DNA of 54,385 nt from a virus (IMGVR_UViG_3300042868_009577:1-54385), one strand, 5' to 3'. Counted from the first letter of the stretch, positions 8,333 to 15,692 are shown. The notes: generated by a model not told the origin, from the letters alone. Numbers and translations are program-made.

Positions 8333-8554
8333 ATGACTATTAATTTAGAAAAAATAAAAGAAGCAATGGCTTCAACCATGTTAATGATGGCGATGGCTTG
8401 GGTAATATTTGCGTTATCATTTCAAGTATACTTTCTTTTCTTACACGTAACAGATAATAACGAAGAGATAAGTAGAATCACCAATGAGTTGACGATCAGA
8501 ATAGATGGCCGATTTGTAGACAATCCTAAAAATGTGTTCTATAATGGAAAGTAA
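8333..8554 (+). CDS. Small single-span membrane protein
   Basis: 73 residues from ATG 8333; the frame extends upstream to 8306 inside the previous gene, but that extension is basic and unlikely. Residues about 10-38 form one long hydrophobic helix (MLMMAMAWVIFALSFQVYFLFL), with a polar C-terminal tail of ~35 residues. It lies between the two-span protein and the CsgG-like gene; the next start is 1 nt after its stop. Possibly an accessory lysis or envelope protein; not recognised. Confidence 0.45.
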   Translation: MTINLEKIKEAMASTMLMMAMAWVIFALSFQVYFLFLHVTDNNEEISRITNELTIRIDGRFVDNPKNVFYNGK

Positions 8555-8555
8555 T

Positions 8556-9275
8556 ATGAAAAAAATATTTTTATTATTATTCATCACACTTTTTAGCACA
8601 TCGTTATTTGCCCAAACTATTGGTAAAACGCAAACAGAACAATATAAAGCATCGTTTGAGACTGCAATTGATATTTCGCGTTTCTTAGATTATGACGGTA
8701 AACAAATTCCAATTCAGATCTTAAAAGCTGGAATTAGTGATGAAATGTACGAGATGTATCCCGAACTTAAAGAAAAAAGAGTAGGTTTAGGCGTTGCAAA
8801 TATTTCAATGGAATATTTAGAAAACTTAAATCGTTTTAAGTTTACAGAAGATAAAACGGAAATTAAAAACCGAATGGTTAAACAATTCCAAGCATCTCAA
8901 GCTGGTATTTCTGAAAATAAATTAGATGGTAGAGGTAAGATCAACTTAGCTGAATATTTTGTGACAATTGAATGTTATGATTATTCTGTATCAGAAGATG
9001 AGACTGTAAACTTAAAAGACGGTGTTAAAAATCTAATGGTGACTCGTATCGGTTTACAAGTTAGATTTACTAACGCTGAGACTGGTGTTGTTTTTTCAGG
9101 ATCTGGTCTTGGTGAAGCAAAAACAACTAGAGAGTTAACATTATTATCAGACGCAACCGTTGATGAAGTTAAGTTTAACCAATCAACTATTTCAATAGCA
9201 ACAAAAAAAGCTTTAGACATTGCGTGTGCTAGAATATTAGACAGAATGATTAAAAAAGGAATTTTTGAAAAATAA
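8556..9275 (+). CDS. CsgG-family-like exported protein
   Basis: 239 residues from ATG 8556. Eight in-frame codons lie upstream, but the hydrophobic signal peptide begins at MKKIFLLLFITLF and ends LFA before Gln19, so 8556 is the start. The mature part has the alpha/beta pattern of the CsgG family (curli secretion channel): a central MVTRIGLQVRFTNAETGVV strand pair and a C-terminal helix with IATKKALDIACARILDRMI. No lipobox Cys is present, unlike true CsgG, so it may be a periplasmic relative. It overlaps the next gene by 1 nt. Role inferred: export or assembly of the surface proteins encoded in the same cluster. Confidence 0.55.
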   Translation: MKKIFLLLFITLFSTSLFAQTIGKTQTEQYKASFETAIDISRFLDYDGKQIPIQILKAGISDEMYEMYPELKEKRVGLGVANISMEYLENLNRFKFTEDKTEIKNRMVKQFQASQAGISENKLDGRGKINLAEYFVTIECYDYSVSEDETVNLKDGVKNLMVTRIGLQVRFTNAETGVVFSGSGLGEAKTTRELTLLSDATVDEVKFNQSTISIATKKALDIACARILDRMIKKGIFEK

Positions 9276-9577
9276 TGAAAAACGTAATTTTAACTACACT
9301 ACTATTGCTGACGTTTGGTTGTGCACCGGTTAGGTATGTTTATGTTGATCAAAAAGATTCAGTGATAAGAAAACAAAGAGTGGTGTATGATAACATGTAT
9401 GTTCCATCACCATTTTTTTTTAATTATAATTGGGGGCCACCGTTTTATACACCAATAATAATACAAAGACAAAGACCTGTCTTAAGGCAAGCACCCGTTG
9501 TTACCCCTAATAGACCAAGTAGATCACAACCAAGACTAAGTAGACCGATTCCGCCAAGAGTGCCGAAAAATAGATAA
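9275..9577 (+). CDS. Small Pro/Arg-rich lipoprotein
   Basis: 100 residues. The hydrophobic N-terminus ends in LTFGC, an acceptable lipobox with lipidated Cys at 16. The mature part starts with APVRYVYVDQ, then is aromatic (SPFFFNYNWGPPFYTP) and ends with a basic, proline-rich tail (PSRSQPRLSRPIPPRVPKNR). No acidic export signal follows the Cys, so it is more likely to face the periplasm, where the basic tail could touch peptidoglycan. It is coupled at both ends by TAATG overlaps to the CsgG-like and barrel genes. Confidence 0.6.
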   Translation: MKNVILTTLLLLTFGCAPVRYVYVDQKDSVIRKQRVVYDNMYVPSPFFFNYNWGPPFYTPIIIQRQRPVLRQAPVVTPNRPSRSQPRLSRPIPPRVPKNR

Positions 9578-10995
9578 TGAAAAAATGGTTAATAAGTTTA
9601 TCAATAATTCTTCTGTCGTTATTCGTTAATAAAGCGATAGGCCAAACTTATACCCAAACATTTGTAGATAGGTGTACCGGAGAACGTAAAGTTGCGACAA
9701 CCACAATGATTAATGGGAATGCTACCGTATCTTTCTATAATCAAGTTAGAACGTTTAGCCCTATCGAAGTTCAAACCGGTGTAGTTCAGAGTTGGTTACT
9801 TACAACTAAAGCTACCTACGAGGCTATTACGTGTCCTGTAATCAATAATCCAATAGTACAGCAAGCGGTAACAAACGCGGCCGCACAAGCAGCTAGTAAT
9901 GCCGCAGCTCAAGCGGCTAGTTCTGCTGCATCTAGTGCTGCCTCAAGTTCTGCTGCAACAGCGGCAAGCTCGTCAGCAAGTAGTGCTGCTAGTTCATCCG
10001 CAAGTAGCGCGGCTAGTTCATCGGCAGGTAGTGCAGCGGGTTCATCAGCAAGTGGCGCCGCTAGCTCACCACCGCCGGCGTCATCGAGTTCAAGTGGTTC
10101 TGGCGGTTCTAGTAGTTCATCATCGTCAAGCACAAAAACTGAAGCTAAAACAGAAAGTAAAACAGAAAGTAAAACAGAAAGTAAAACAGAAAGTAAATCA
10201 GAGACAAAAGAAGAATCAAAAACCGAAAGTAAAAGCGAAGAAAAAAAGGAAGAATCAAAAACAGAGGAAAAAAAGGAAGAATCTAAAGAAGAAAAAAAGG
10301 AAGAAAAAAAGGAAGAAAAGAAAAAAGAAAAAGCTGCGGTGTCGAATCCTATGTTGTTATCGTCTGATTTGTCAACAATTGAGACACCAGAGGGTAGGTG
10401 GTTACAATCCGCAACTATTGGTGTATCCAAATCATCATTAATGGGTGATAAGAGTTATTCCGCAAATACTGTTATAATGAGCGATCTGAAAACTTTTATT
10501 GTTACTGGTGGATTCACTAAAATGGATTTTTCGAATGGTAAATTAAACGCAATACATTCATATTCATCATCTTTTGCTTATTTGAATGGTAATTACATGA
10601 ATTTATTAGGTTATACCTGGATAAAACCAACACAGAAGAAAGGTGTGTTTGGATATAATTTGGGATTAATAAATCTATTATTAAAAAATTCAAAAAGTGG
10701 GTATGACTACAACACTTCAACATCAGTTGTGGCGTTTTGGACCAAACCATATCAATACAGTAAAAAATTAACCATATCGCCACAGATATTCACAATGTTT
10801 GCTCCAATATCTTGGAATAGTGTGGCGGGCACGTCCACAATAAACAAAAATATGGGATATCTTATTGGTTCATCATTTGATTACAAACTAAGTAAAAGAT
10901 TTGGGCTTAGTATCAATTATAAACTAAGTGGTAATACTGCAGATGGGTCACCATTATTAAGTAATGTCTTGATTGGATCAAGAATGATTTTATAA
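9577..10995 (+). CDS. Outer-membrane barrel with long Ala/Ser and Lys/Glu low-complexity linker
   Basis: 472 residues. The signal peptide ends KAIG before Gln23. Residues 23-100 form a small beta-rich domain with two Cys (33 and 86). Residues 101-184 are almost entirely Ala, Ser and Gly, and 185-251 are Lys, Glu, Ser and Thr in short repeats. Residues about 260-472 form a beta-barrel-like domain paralogous to the one at 4649-5542 (LTISPQIFTM, KLSKRFGLSINY). It closes the envelope cluster. The disordered linker could span periplasm or reach outwards from the barrel. The barrel call is fair; the function is unknown. Confidence 0.6.
   Translation: MKKWLISLSIILLSLFVNKAIGQTYTQTFVDRCTGERKVATTTMINGNATVSFYNQVRTFSPIEVQTGVVQSWLLTTKATYEAITCPVINNPIVQQAVTNAAAQAASNAAAQAASSAASSAASSSAATAASSSASSAASSSASSAASSSAGSAAGSSASGAASSPPPASSSSSGSGGSSSSSSSSTKTEAKTESKTESKTESKTESKSETKEESKTESKSEEKKEESKTEEKKEESKEEKKEEKKEEKKKEKAAVSNPMLLSSDLSTIETPEGRWLQSATIGVSKSSLMGDKSYSANTVIMSDLKTFIVTGGFTKMDFSNGKLNAIHSYSSSFAYLNGNYMNLLGYTWIKPTQKKGVFGYNLGLINLLLKNSKSGYDYNTSTSVVAFWTKPYQYSKKLTISPQIFTMFAPISWNSVAGTSTINKNMGYLIGSSFDYKLSKRFGLSINYKLSGNTADGSPLLSNVLIGSRMIL
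10147..10194 (+). repeat. Four perfect tandem copies of a 12-nt unit
   Basis: AAAACAGAAAGT is repeated four times without mismatch inside the barrel gene, encoding K-T-E-S repeats. Being a multiple of 3, copy-number change would lengthen or shorten the linker without a frameshift. Confidence 0.85.
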
Positions 10996-11022
10996 AAAAA
11001 CCCCACGTAGAAACGAGGGGTT
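10994..11022 (-). terminator. Rho-independent terminator of the RNA-repair operon
   Basis: On the minus strand AACCCC (11022-11017) pairs with GGGGTT (11004-10999) around a 12-nt loop and is followed by a T-tract (11000-10994). It lies 30 nt past the stop of the gene at 11052. On the plus strand the hairpin lacks a T-tract. Confidence 0.7.
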
Positions 11023-11051
11023 AGTTTGGCAAGAAATAACTAAACGTATTT

Positions 11052-11423
11052 TTATGCGTTTGTTAATTCTAATATAGACATGTTTTCTGAATTTGTCAAC
11101 TTTTTATGTAAATTTAAAATATCTTGACATTTTTCATATTCTTCAATTTCTTCAAAATGAGTTAAAATGAAATCAATAAGAATGTCCGCCTCATTTTTTC
11201 TAAAAACAAATTCTGTGCTAAAATCAACGGGCCCAACTAATTCTGAAACGGTTGTTGACTGAACAAGATATTTAATTGTTTTTCTATTACTATTGCTAAG
11301 CAAATTAAAACAATCAAAAATACCTTGGTAAATTCTTGTTTTATTCTTTTCAAAAAAATCGGTATAACCATTATATTTTCCGGTTATAACTACTTCAATA
11401 ACTTTAGGTATTTTATTATTCAT
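11052..11423 (-). CDS. Unknown protein in the RNA-repair operon
   Basis: 123 residues, no recognised family. The sequence is predicted mostly helical after a beta-like start (KVIEVVITGKYNGYTDFFEKN); it is acidic at the C-terminus, with no signal peptide or membrane segment. Its start overlaps the end of the RNA ligase gene by 8 nt, so it is the third and last gene of a coupled kinase-ligase operon. Context suggests an accessory to RNA repair or a protein co-expressed early, but nothing in the sequence proves this. Confidence 0.6.
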   Translation of the reverse strand: MNNKIPKVIEVVITGKYNGYTDFFEKNKTRIYQGIFDCFNLLSNSNRKTIKYLVQSTTVSELVGPVDFSTEFVFRKNEADILIDFILTHFEEIEEYEKCQDILNLHKKLTNSENMSILELTNA

Positions 11424-12606
11424 CTTTTTTAAATGGTTTTGAATAATTTGGATATATGATTTTCCAAATATTTTGTTTATGATCTTTTCCGTCTAACATG
11501 TTAAATAAAATGTTAGAGTGCCTATAATGTTTTGCTTTAAAAGCAAACTCTTTTCTATCTAAATTTTGTAATTTTAAATTTTCATAAATCTCAATATAAT
11601 CCTTATTGATATTATCAAATCTAATCGTTAAATCTCTTACTGTTTTCTTAACCCAATCATTAAATTCGTCTGGAACTTTTTCAAGTAATTCATCAAATGG
11701 TTTATTATCTTTCAAATATTCCCATATGTCTCTATTTGATATATTAGTTAATATTCGATGTAATCGAACATATTCATCACCTTTAATCTTCATTCTAAAT
11801 CCGTTTTTAAAACGAATTACATAACCTTCTTTATGCTTACTAATTTCTTCTTTTAGTAAATCAAAACCTTCACCCCAGGTTTTATATGTGACAACAAGTT
11901 TAAATCCTAAATTTTTAAATAAATTATTTAATCGAATATCTTCATTTGAATCATTATGAATATTGACCTCGGAACCATTTTTAATATTAATTACTCCAAG
12001 TAAGATCAAATCTTCATAATCATATTCACAGACAATTCTATTTTCTGGATAAATTATCTCAAACAAATATGTGTATTCCTTTGGTAAACGCTTGTAATCA
12101 TACTTTTCAAGGATCTCACGACCTTTTATAGACTGTGGTGATGTGAATGATCCACGAGTAGCTAAAATCCACTCACCCTTAGTTTTTGGTGTTGGTTCGT
12201 AGTATGAATTATCAAAGTCAGGGAGATTGTTTGGATCAAAAAATCTTTCCATACCGGTTTCGTAATTATTATTAAACCATATGTTATATCTTCGTTCATC
12301 ACTTAACTCTTCTTCATAATAAAAAAGAATACCTAGCGATCCATCCATTTTTTCATATACCTCAAAAAATTCATTTGGTAAATCTTCTGGTTTATGTTCT
12401 TCGTAATTAAAAAATTTATTAAATGGTCTTGCAACAATATCACCATTTGAATTAGTCACTAAACCACGGCACTGTATTGTAATTTCATCCCATAATTTTT
12501 CGTATTGAACCTTTGGTGTATAATTCCAAATAGTTAAATCTAAAGTTGGGTGAGTTTGTTTATGTAATAAACCATCTTGAAAATATTTTTCTAATATGTT
12601 TAACAT
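11416..12606 (-). CDS. rnlA: T4 Rnl1-type RNA ligase
   Basis: 396 residues, close to T4 RNA ligase 1 (374). The nucleotidyltransferase motifs are visible in order: motif I EKMDGS (Lys86 is the predicted AMP-accepting lysine), preceded by the CRGLV strand; the conserved ATRGSF block; LFEIIYPENRIV (motif IIIa-like); EGYVIRF (motif IV) and FRMKIKG (motif V). The enzyme joins RNA ends using ATP. In T4 it works with a polynucleotide kinase to mend tRNAs cut by host anticodon nucleases such as PrrC. The P-loop kinase gene lies 9 nt upstream in the same operon. The C-terminal ~130 residues probably form the substrate-specific domain. Confidence 0.9.
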   Translation of the reverse strand: MLNILEKYFQDGLLHKQTHPTLDLTIWNYTPKVQYEKLWDEITIQCRGLVTNSNGDIVARPFNKFFNYEEHKPEDLPNEFFEVYEKMDGSLGILFYYEEELSDERRYNIWFNNNYETGMERFFDPNNLPDFDNSYYEPTPKTKGEWILATRGSFTSPQSIKGREILEKYDYKRLPKEYTYLFEIIYPENRIVCEYDYEDLILLGVINIKNGSEVNIHNDSNEDIRLNNLFKNLGFKLVVTYKTWGEGFDLLKEEISKHKEGYVIRFKNGFRMKIKGDEYVRLHRILTNISNRDIWEYLKDNKPFDELLEKVPDEFNDWVKKTVRDLTIRFDNINKDYIEIYENLKLQNLDRKEFAFKAKHYRHSNILFNMLDGKDHKQNIWKIIYPNYSKPFKKDE

Positions 12607-12615
12607 TTGTTGTGT

Positions 12616-13038
12616 TTATAATGATACTTCAAATCTATCTTTCATTTGATGGATTTTTTCTTCTGGTACGTTGTGTACATTAACCCCATCGTGTCTATTT
12701 TCAACTATAACTGAATGGATTCTATAGTTATATCTTTCAGCCATTTCGTAATATGGTTTCATTTCCCATTCTTGGGTAAATGTGTTTGCAACAACTATTT
12801 TATAAATTCCTAGTTTCATTTTTTCCGCGCATTTCTGTTGACACATATTATGCGCTTCTTTAATTCTATCTGGTTCAAAATTATACACACCATTTGAATC
12901 AACAAATAAATCATCCGCAGATAAAACTGTGTTAGTTGTTAATTGTGGACTATTTAAAATAGCATCACCTAGCGTACTTTTACCTGATCCAGGAATACCT
13001 CTTAATAGTATTAGGTCACCAATAAAATCTTTTTCCAT
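12616..13038 (-). CDS. P-loop polynucleotide kinase-like protein
   Basis: 140 residues. A Walker A motif GIPGSGKST lies at 14-22 after a hydrophobic strand. LSADDLF follows at about 40, and a VVANTFTQEWEM block at about 82 corresponds to the switch strand of the AAA_33/zeta-toxin/T4 Pnk kinase-like P-loop family. It lacks the phosphatase half of T4 Pnkp. Placed directly before the RNA ligase, it most likely phosphorylates 5'-OH RNA ends for sealing. It starts within the stop of the small membrane-protein gene upstream (TAATG) and shares its host-type promoter. A different small-molecule kinase cannot be excluded. Confidence 0.75.
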   Translation of the reverse strand: MEKDFIGDLILLRGIPGSGKSTLGDAILNSPQLTTNTVLSADDLFVDSNGVYNFEPDRIKEAHNMCQQKCAEKMKLGIYKIVVANTFTQEWEMKPYYEMAERYNYRIHSVIVENRHDGVNVHNVPEEKIHQMKDRFEVSL

Positions 13039-13187
13039 TATTCTTTTTTTATAAATATTTCTAGTTTTTTTACCCTTTCGTCTAGTTTTTTTACCTCGGT
13101 TTTATAATGTTTAGCGATTAAAAAAACAAAAGAAATCATTATTATGGTTATAACCAATAATGATAATGTATATGTGTCTTTTTTCAT
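13038..13187 (-). CDS. Small membrane protein with a coiled-coil tail
   Basis: 49 residues from ATG 13187. A longer in-frame start at 13235 would overlap the promoter, so the short form is preferred. Residues about 7-27 form a membrane segment (LSLLVITIIMISFVFLIA), followed by a charged heptad-like helix (TEVKKLDERVKKLEIFIKKE). It is the first gene of the RNA-repair operon and overlaps the kinase gene by 1 nt. Function unknown; it might tether or regulate the repair enzymes, or be an unrelated early membrane protein. Confidence 0.5.
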   Translation of the reverse strand: MKKDTYTLSLLVITIIMISFVFLIAKHYKTEVKKLDERVKKLEIFIKKE

Positions 13188-13204
13188 TTTATAATGATTA
13201 TAAT

Positions 13205-13235
13205 TAAAGATAAAGATTTTTTTTCTAAAAAACAA
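13205..13235 (-). promoter_or_regulatory. Host-type promoter of the RNA-repair operon
   Basis: On the minus strand TTG (13235-13233), 20 nt, then TATCTTTA (13212-13205), a one-base departure from the Bacteroidota TTG-N-TAnnTTTG pattern. It lies 17 nt upstream of the ATG at 13187, implying early transcription by host RNA polymerase. Confidence 0.6.
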
Positions 13236-13280
13236 AAATGGGGGTATTATCCCCCAAATTTATTTACGAATAGTTGCGTT

Positions 13281-13454
13281 CTATTGTACCGCAGTAACCG
13301 AATCAACCACATTGGTTGTGTCACTTAATTGTACACTTGCTGTATCAACCTGTGTAGCTGTAGAATCTGTTGTTTCATTTGTGGTAGATTTCGAACCACA
13401 TGCTGTCAATGTAAACATTACACTAACAAACAAAATAAAGCTATATTTTTTCAT
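13281..13454 (-). CDS. 57-aa lipoprotein
   Basis: An uninterrupted 58-codon frame from ATG 13454 to TAG 13281. The product begins MKKYSFILFVSVMFTLTACG: a basic start, a hydrophobic core and the lipobox LTAC with lipidated Cys at 19. The remaining 38 residues are Thr/Ser/Val-rich and probably disordered. No acidic surface-export signal follows the Cys. It stands alone between the clpC-like terminator and the RNA-repair operon. Similar very small lipoproteins include entericidins and superinfection-exclusion lipoproteins such as phage T5 Llp; such a role is only inference. Confidence 0.7.
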   Translation of the reverse strand: MKKYSFILFVSVMFTLTACGSKSTTNETTDSTATQVDTASVQLSDTTNVVDSVTAVQ

Positions 13455-13502
13455 ACTACATTAAATATACACAAATAATTTGAAATAAAAAAATAATGTA
13501 AT

Positions 13503-13530
13503 AAAAAACCCCAACTAGATGTTGGGGTTT
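13503..13530 (-). terminator. Strong rho-independent terminator
   Basis: A perfect 10-bp stem AAACCCCAAC / GTTGGGGTTT (13530-13521 with 13515-13506) with a 5-nt loop is followed on the minus strand by a T-tract (13508-13503). It would end transcripts of the clpC-like gene or of a small RNA starting near 13590. Confidence 0.8.
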
Positions 13531-13608
13531 AAGGTCTTTCAGTGAGTTCAACCTCACTTACTTATGATAAAAAACGAAAAGGTAGTCGGCAAAGATAACC
13601 TTCAGAGA
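13503..13608 (-). ncRNA. Candidate structured small RNA or 3' UTR
   Basis: The ~130 nt between the clpC-like stop (13658) and the terminator (13503-13530) hold no gene. On the minus strand there is a TATTTATA box (13616-13609), a TATCTTTG box (13597-13590), a 6-bp hairpin AGTGAG/CTCACT (13543-13560) and outer complementarity between CTTTG near 13590 and GAAAG near 13537. This could be an independent small RNA with its own promoter and terminator, or just a structured 3' UTR. It is not a tRNA. Confidence 0.35.
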
Positions 13609-13616
13609 TATAAATA
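13609..13616 (-). promoter_or_regulatory. TATTTATA late-type motif, minus strand
   Basis: An exact TATTTATA reading leftwards, with no gene start close downstream; the nearest is the 57-aa lipoprotein at 13454, beyond a terminator. It could serve the candidate small RNA or be a chance match. Confidence 0.3.
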
Positions 13617-13657
13617 TATACACTTTTGATGAAAAGTCAAGTATTTAGCAAAAAAAA

Positions 13658-15676
13658 CTAAATAATTTTACTTTTAATCAGTAATTTATCTTTATATACC
13701 AATTTTATTGACTCATTTTCTTTTATGACATCTTTTAGTATCTCATCACTAATAAAATCTTCACATAGTGATTGTATAATTCGTTTTATTGGTCTGGCGC
13801 CAAATTCAATCTCTTTATTCTTAGAAAGGATTTCATTGGTAACGCTTTGATCAAATGAAATAAGATACTTTTTATCTTTTAATCTTTTAACCAACTTGTC
13901 TAACTCTAATTTTATAATCCTTTTTAGCGATTCTTCATTTAATGGATTAAATAAAATAATATCATCAATTCTATTTAAAAATTCCGGATTAAATTGCTGT
14001 TTTAAAGCTTTTTGAATCATTGTTTTTTTAACAAATTCTTTTTGTTCATTACTACTATTAGTTGAAAAGCCAACGCCTCCACCAAATTCGGAAACTTTCT
14101 TAGCGCCAACGTTTGAAGTCATAATGATTAAGGTATTAGCAAAATCAACTTTTCTACCAAAAGAATCTGTTAGATGACCTTCGTCTAAAATTTGTAATAA
14201 TAAATTGAATACATCTTTATGTGCTTTTTCAATTTCATCAAATAAAATAACACTAAATGGGTTGTTTTTAACTTTTTCGGTTAACTGACCACCTTCATCA
14301 TAACCAACATAACCAGGAGGCGAACCAATAAGTCTTGATACTGAATGTTTTTCCATAAATTCACTCATATCAACCCTGATTACTTTGTCTTGTGAACCAA
14401 AAATTTGTTCCGCTAATGTCTTGGCTAAATAAGTTTTACCAACACCGGTTGATCCTAGAAATATAAATGATCCAATTGGTTTGGCACCATCTTTAATGCC
14501 AACTCGATTTCTACGAATGGCTTTAGAAATGGACGCAATAGCATCTTCTTGCCCAATAACTCTAGTAGATAAGTTGGTTTCAAGATTTAATAAGTCTTTA
14601 GTTTCTTTACCATCTATTTTAAAAATTGGGACTCCGGTCATTGATGATACTATGGCGTAAACATCTTCTGTTGAAACACTTATTAAATTATTTTTTTGTT
14701 TGTTTAACCATTTATCTTTTTCATCTTCTAACTTGGTTTGTAACTTCTTTTCTTCATCTCTTAGTTTTGCGGCATGTTCGTAGTCTTGAGATTTAACAAC
14801 TTCAATTTTTTTAGTTTTCAAAATCTCAATTTCAGTGTTTAACCTTTCTATTGATTCCGGTATTTTTACCGCGACCCTTTTCTCGGACCCTAATTCATCT
14901 AGGACATCAATTGCTTTATCTGGAAATTGTTTATCACTCATATATCTACCAGATAATTTAACAATAGTTTCAACCACATCTTGTTCATAACTAACCTTAT
15001 GGAAGTTTTGATATGAATCTTTTAAATTATTTAAAATTTCAACTGTTTCTTCTTCCGTAGGTTCAGTTAGGATAATTTTTTGAAACCTTCTAACTAGTGC
15101 CCCATCTTTTTCGATATGTTTTTTAAATTCATCAAAAGTTGTTGCGCCAATACATTGTATTTCACCTCTAGCTAACGCTGGCTTTAAGATATTAGCCGCG
15201 TCCATAGATCCACTAGCATTACCAGCTCCAACCATCGTATGCAATTCGTCTATAAAAATAACAACATCAGTATTTTCTTGCAATTCATGTAGAATAGCTT
15301 TGATTCTTTCTTCAAATTGACCACGATATTTTGTTCCAGCAACGAGCGATGTTAAATCTAACGAGACAATTCGTTTATCCACTAAACTAGGCGGGCATTC
15401 CCCGTTAACTATCATTAATGCCAATTTTTCAACAAGCGCTGATTTACCAACACCAGCTTCACCGACAATAACCGCATTATTTTTCTTTTTTCTTGATAAA
15501 ATTTGTGCGATTCTTTTAACCTCTTTGTCCCTACCAATAATAGGGTCTATCCTACCTTCCTTAGCCAATTTATTTAAATCTCTAGAAAAGTTATCTAATA
15601 TTGGTGTATTAGAAAGATTTTTTCTAGCTTTTGTGTTTGGTTTTGGGGAATCTTCGTAACTAAAATCTACAGACAT
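13658..15676 (-). CDS. ClpC-like AAA+ protein unfoldase lacking the N domain
   Basis: 672 residues against roughly 810-850 for host ClpC. Two complete AAA+ modules are visible: Walker A1 GEAGVGKS (72-79), Walker B1 VIFIDE (139-144), Walker A2 GSTGVGKT (408-415), Walker B2 ILFDE (477-481). A short middle segment has a UVR-like helix (SQDYEHAAKLRDEEKKL, ~297-312), typical of ClpC and not ClpB. VGF at 535-537, in the loop after GGG, matches the ClpP-docking tripeptide position. The N-terminal substrate/adaptor domain is missing: only ~30 residues precede the first module. It probably unfolds proteins for host ClpP. A host-type promoter and 8-bp repeats precede it, and a small heat-shock gene diverges from it. 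Confidence 0.88.
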   Translation of the reverse strand: MSVDFSYEDSPKPNTKARKNLSNTPILDNFSRDLNKLAKEGRIDPIIGRDKEVKRIAQILSRKKKNNAVIVGEAGVGKSALVEKLALMIVNGECPPSLVDKRIVSLDLTSLVAGTKYRGQFEERIKAILHELQENTDVVIFIDELHTMVGAGNASGSMDAANILKPALARGEIQCIGATTFDEFKKHIEKDGALVRRFQKIILTEPTEEETVEILNNLKDSYQNFHKVSYEQDVVETIVKLSGRYMSDKQFPDKAIDVLDELGSEKRVAVKIPESIERLNTEIEILKTKKIEVVKSQDYEHAAKLRDEEKKLQTKLEDEKDKWLNKQKNNLISVSTEDVYAIVSSMTGVPIFKIDGKETKDLLNLETNLSTRVIGQEDAIASISKAIRRNRVGIKDGAKPIGSFIFLGSTGVGKTYLAKTLAEQIFGSQDKVIRVDMSEFMEKHSVSRLIGSPPGYVGYDEGGQLTEKVKNNPFSVILFDEIEKAHKDVFNLLLQILDEGHLTDSFGRKVDFANTLIIMTSNVGAKKVSEFGGGVGFSTNSSNEQKEFVKKTMIQKALKQQFNPEFLNRIDDIILFNPLNEESLKRIIKLELDKLVKRLKDKKYLISFDQSVTNEILSKNKEIEFGARPIKRIIQSLCEDFISDEILKDVIKENESIKLVYKDKLLIKSKII

Positions 15677-15692
15677 ATCTTTGTTTTTTTTA

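Noticed and set aside
9899-10441. Long open frames on both strands across the Ala/Ser and Lys/Glu tracts
   Set aside because: They are by-products of low-complexity codon repeats in the barrel gene; compositions are absurd (poly-Q/R/K or poly-L/S) and no start signals are present.
11606-11824. Open frame opposite the RNA ligase gene
   Set aside because: Shadow frame with no promoter or recognisable product; the ligase motifs on the minus strand are decisive.
13533-13600. A TTCAA-containing hairpin resembling a tRNA T-arm
   Set aside because: The arm lies near the 5' end of any acceptor-like pairing on the plus strand, the loop is 6 nt, and no D-arm or anticodon arm fits. Not a tRNA.
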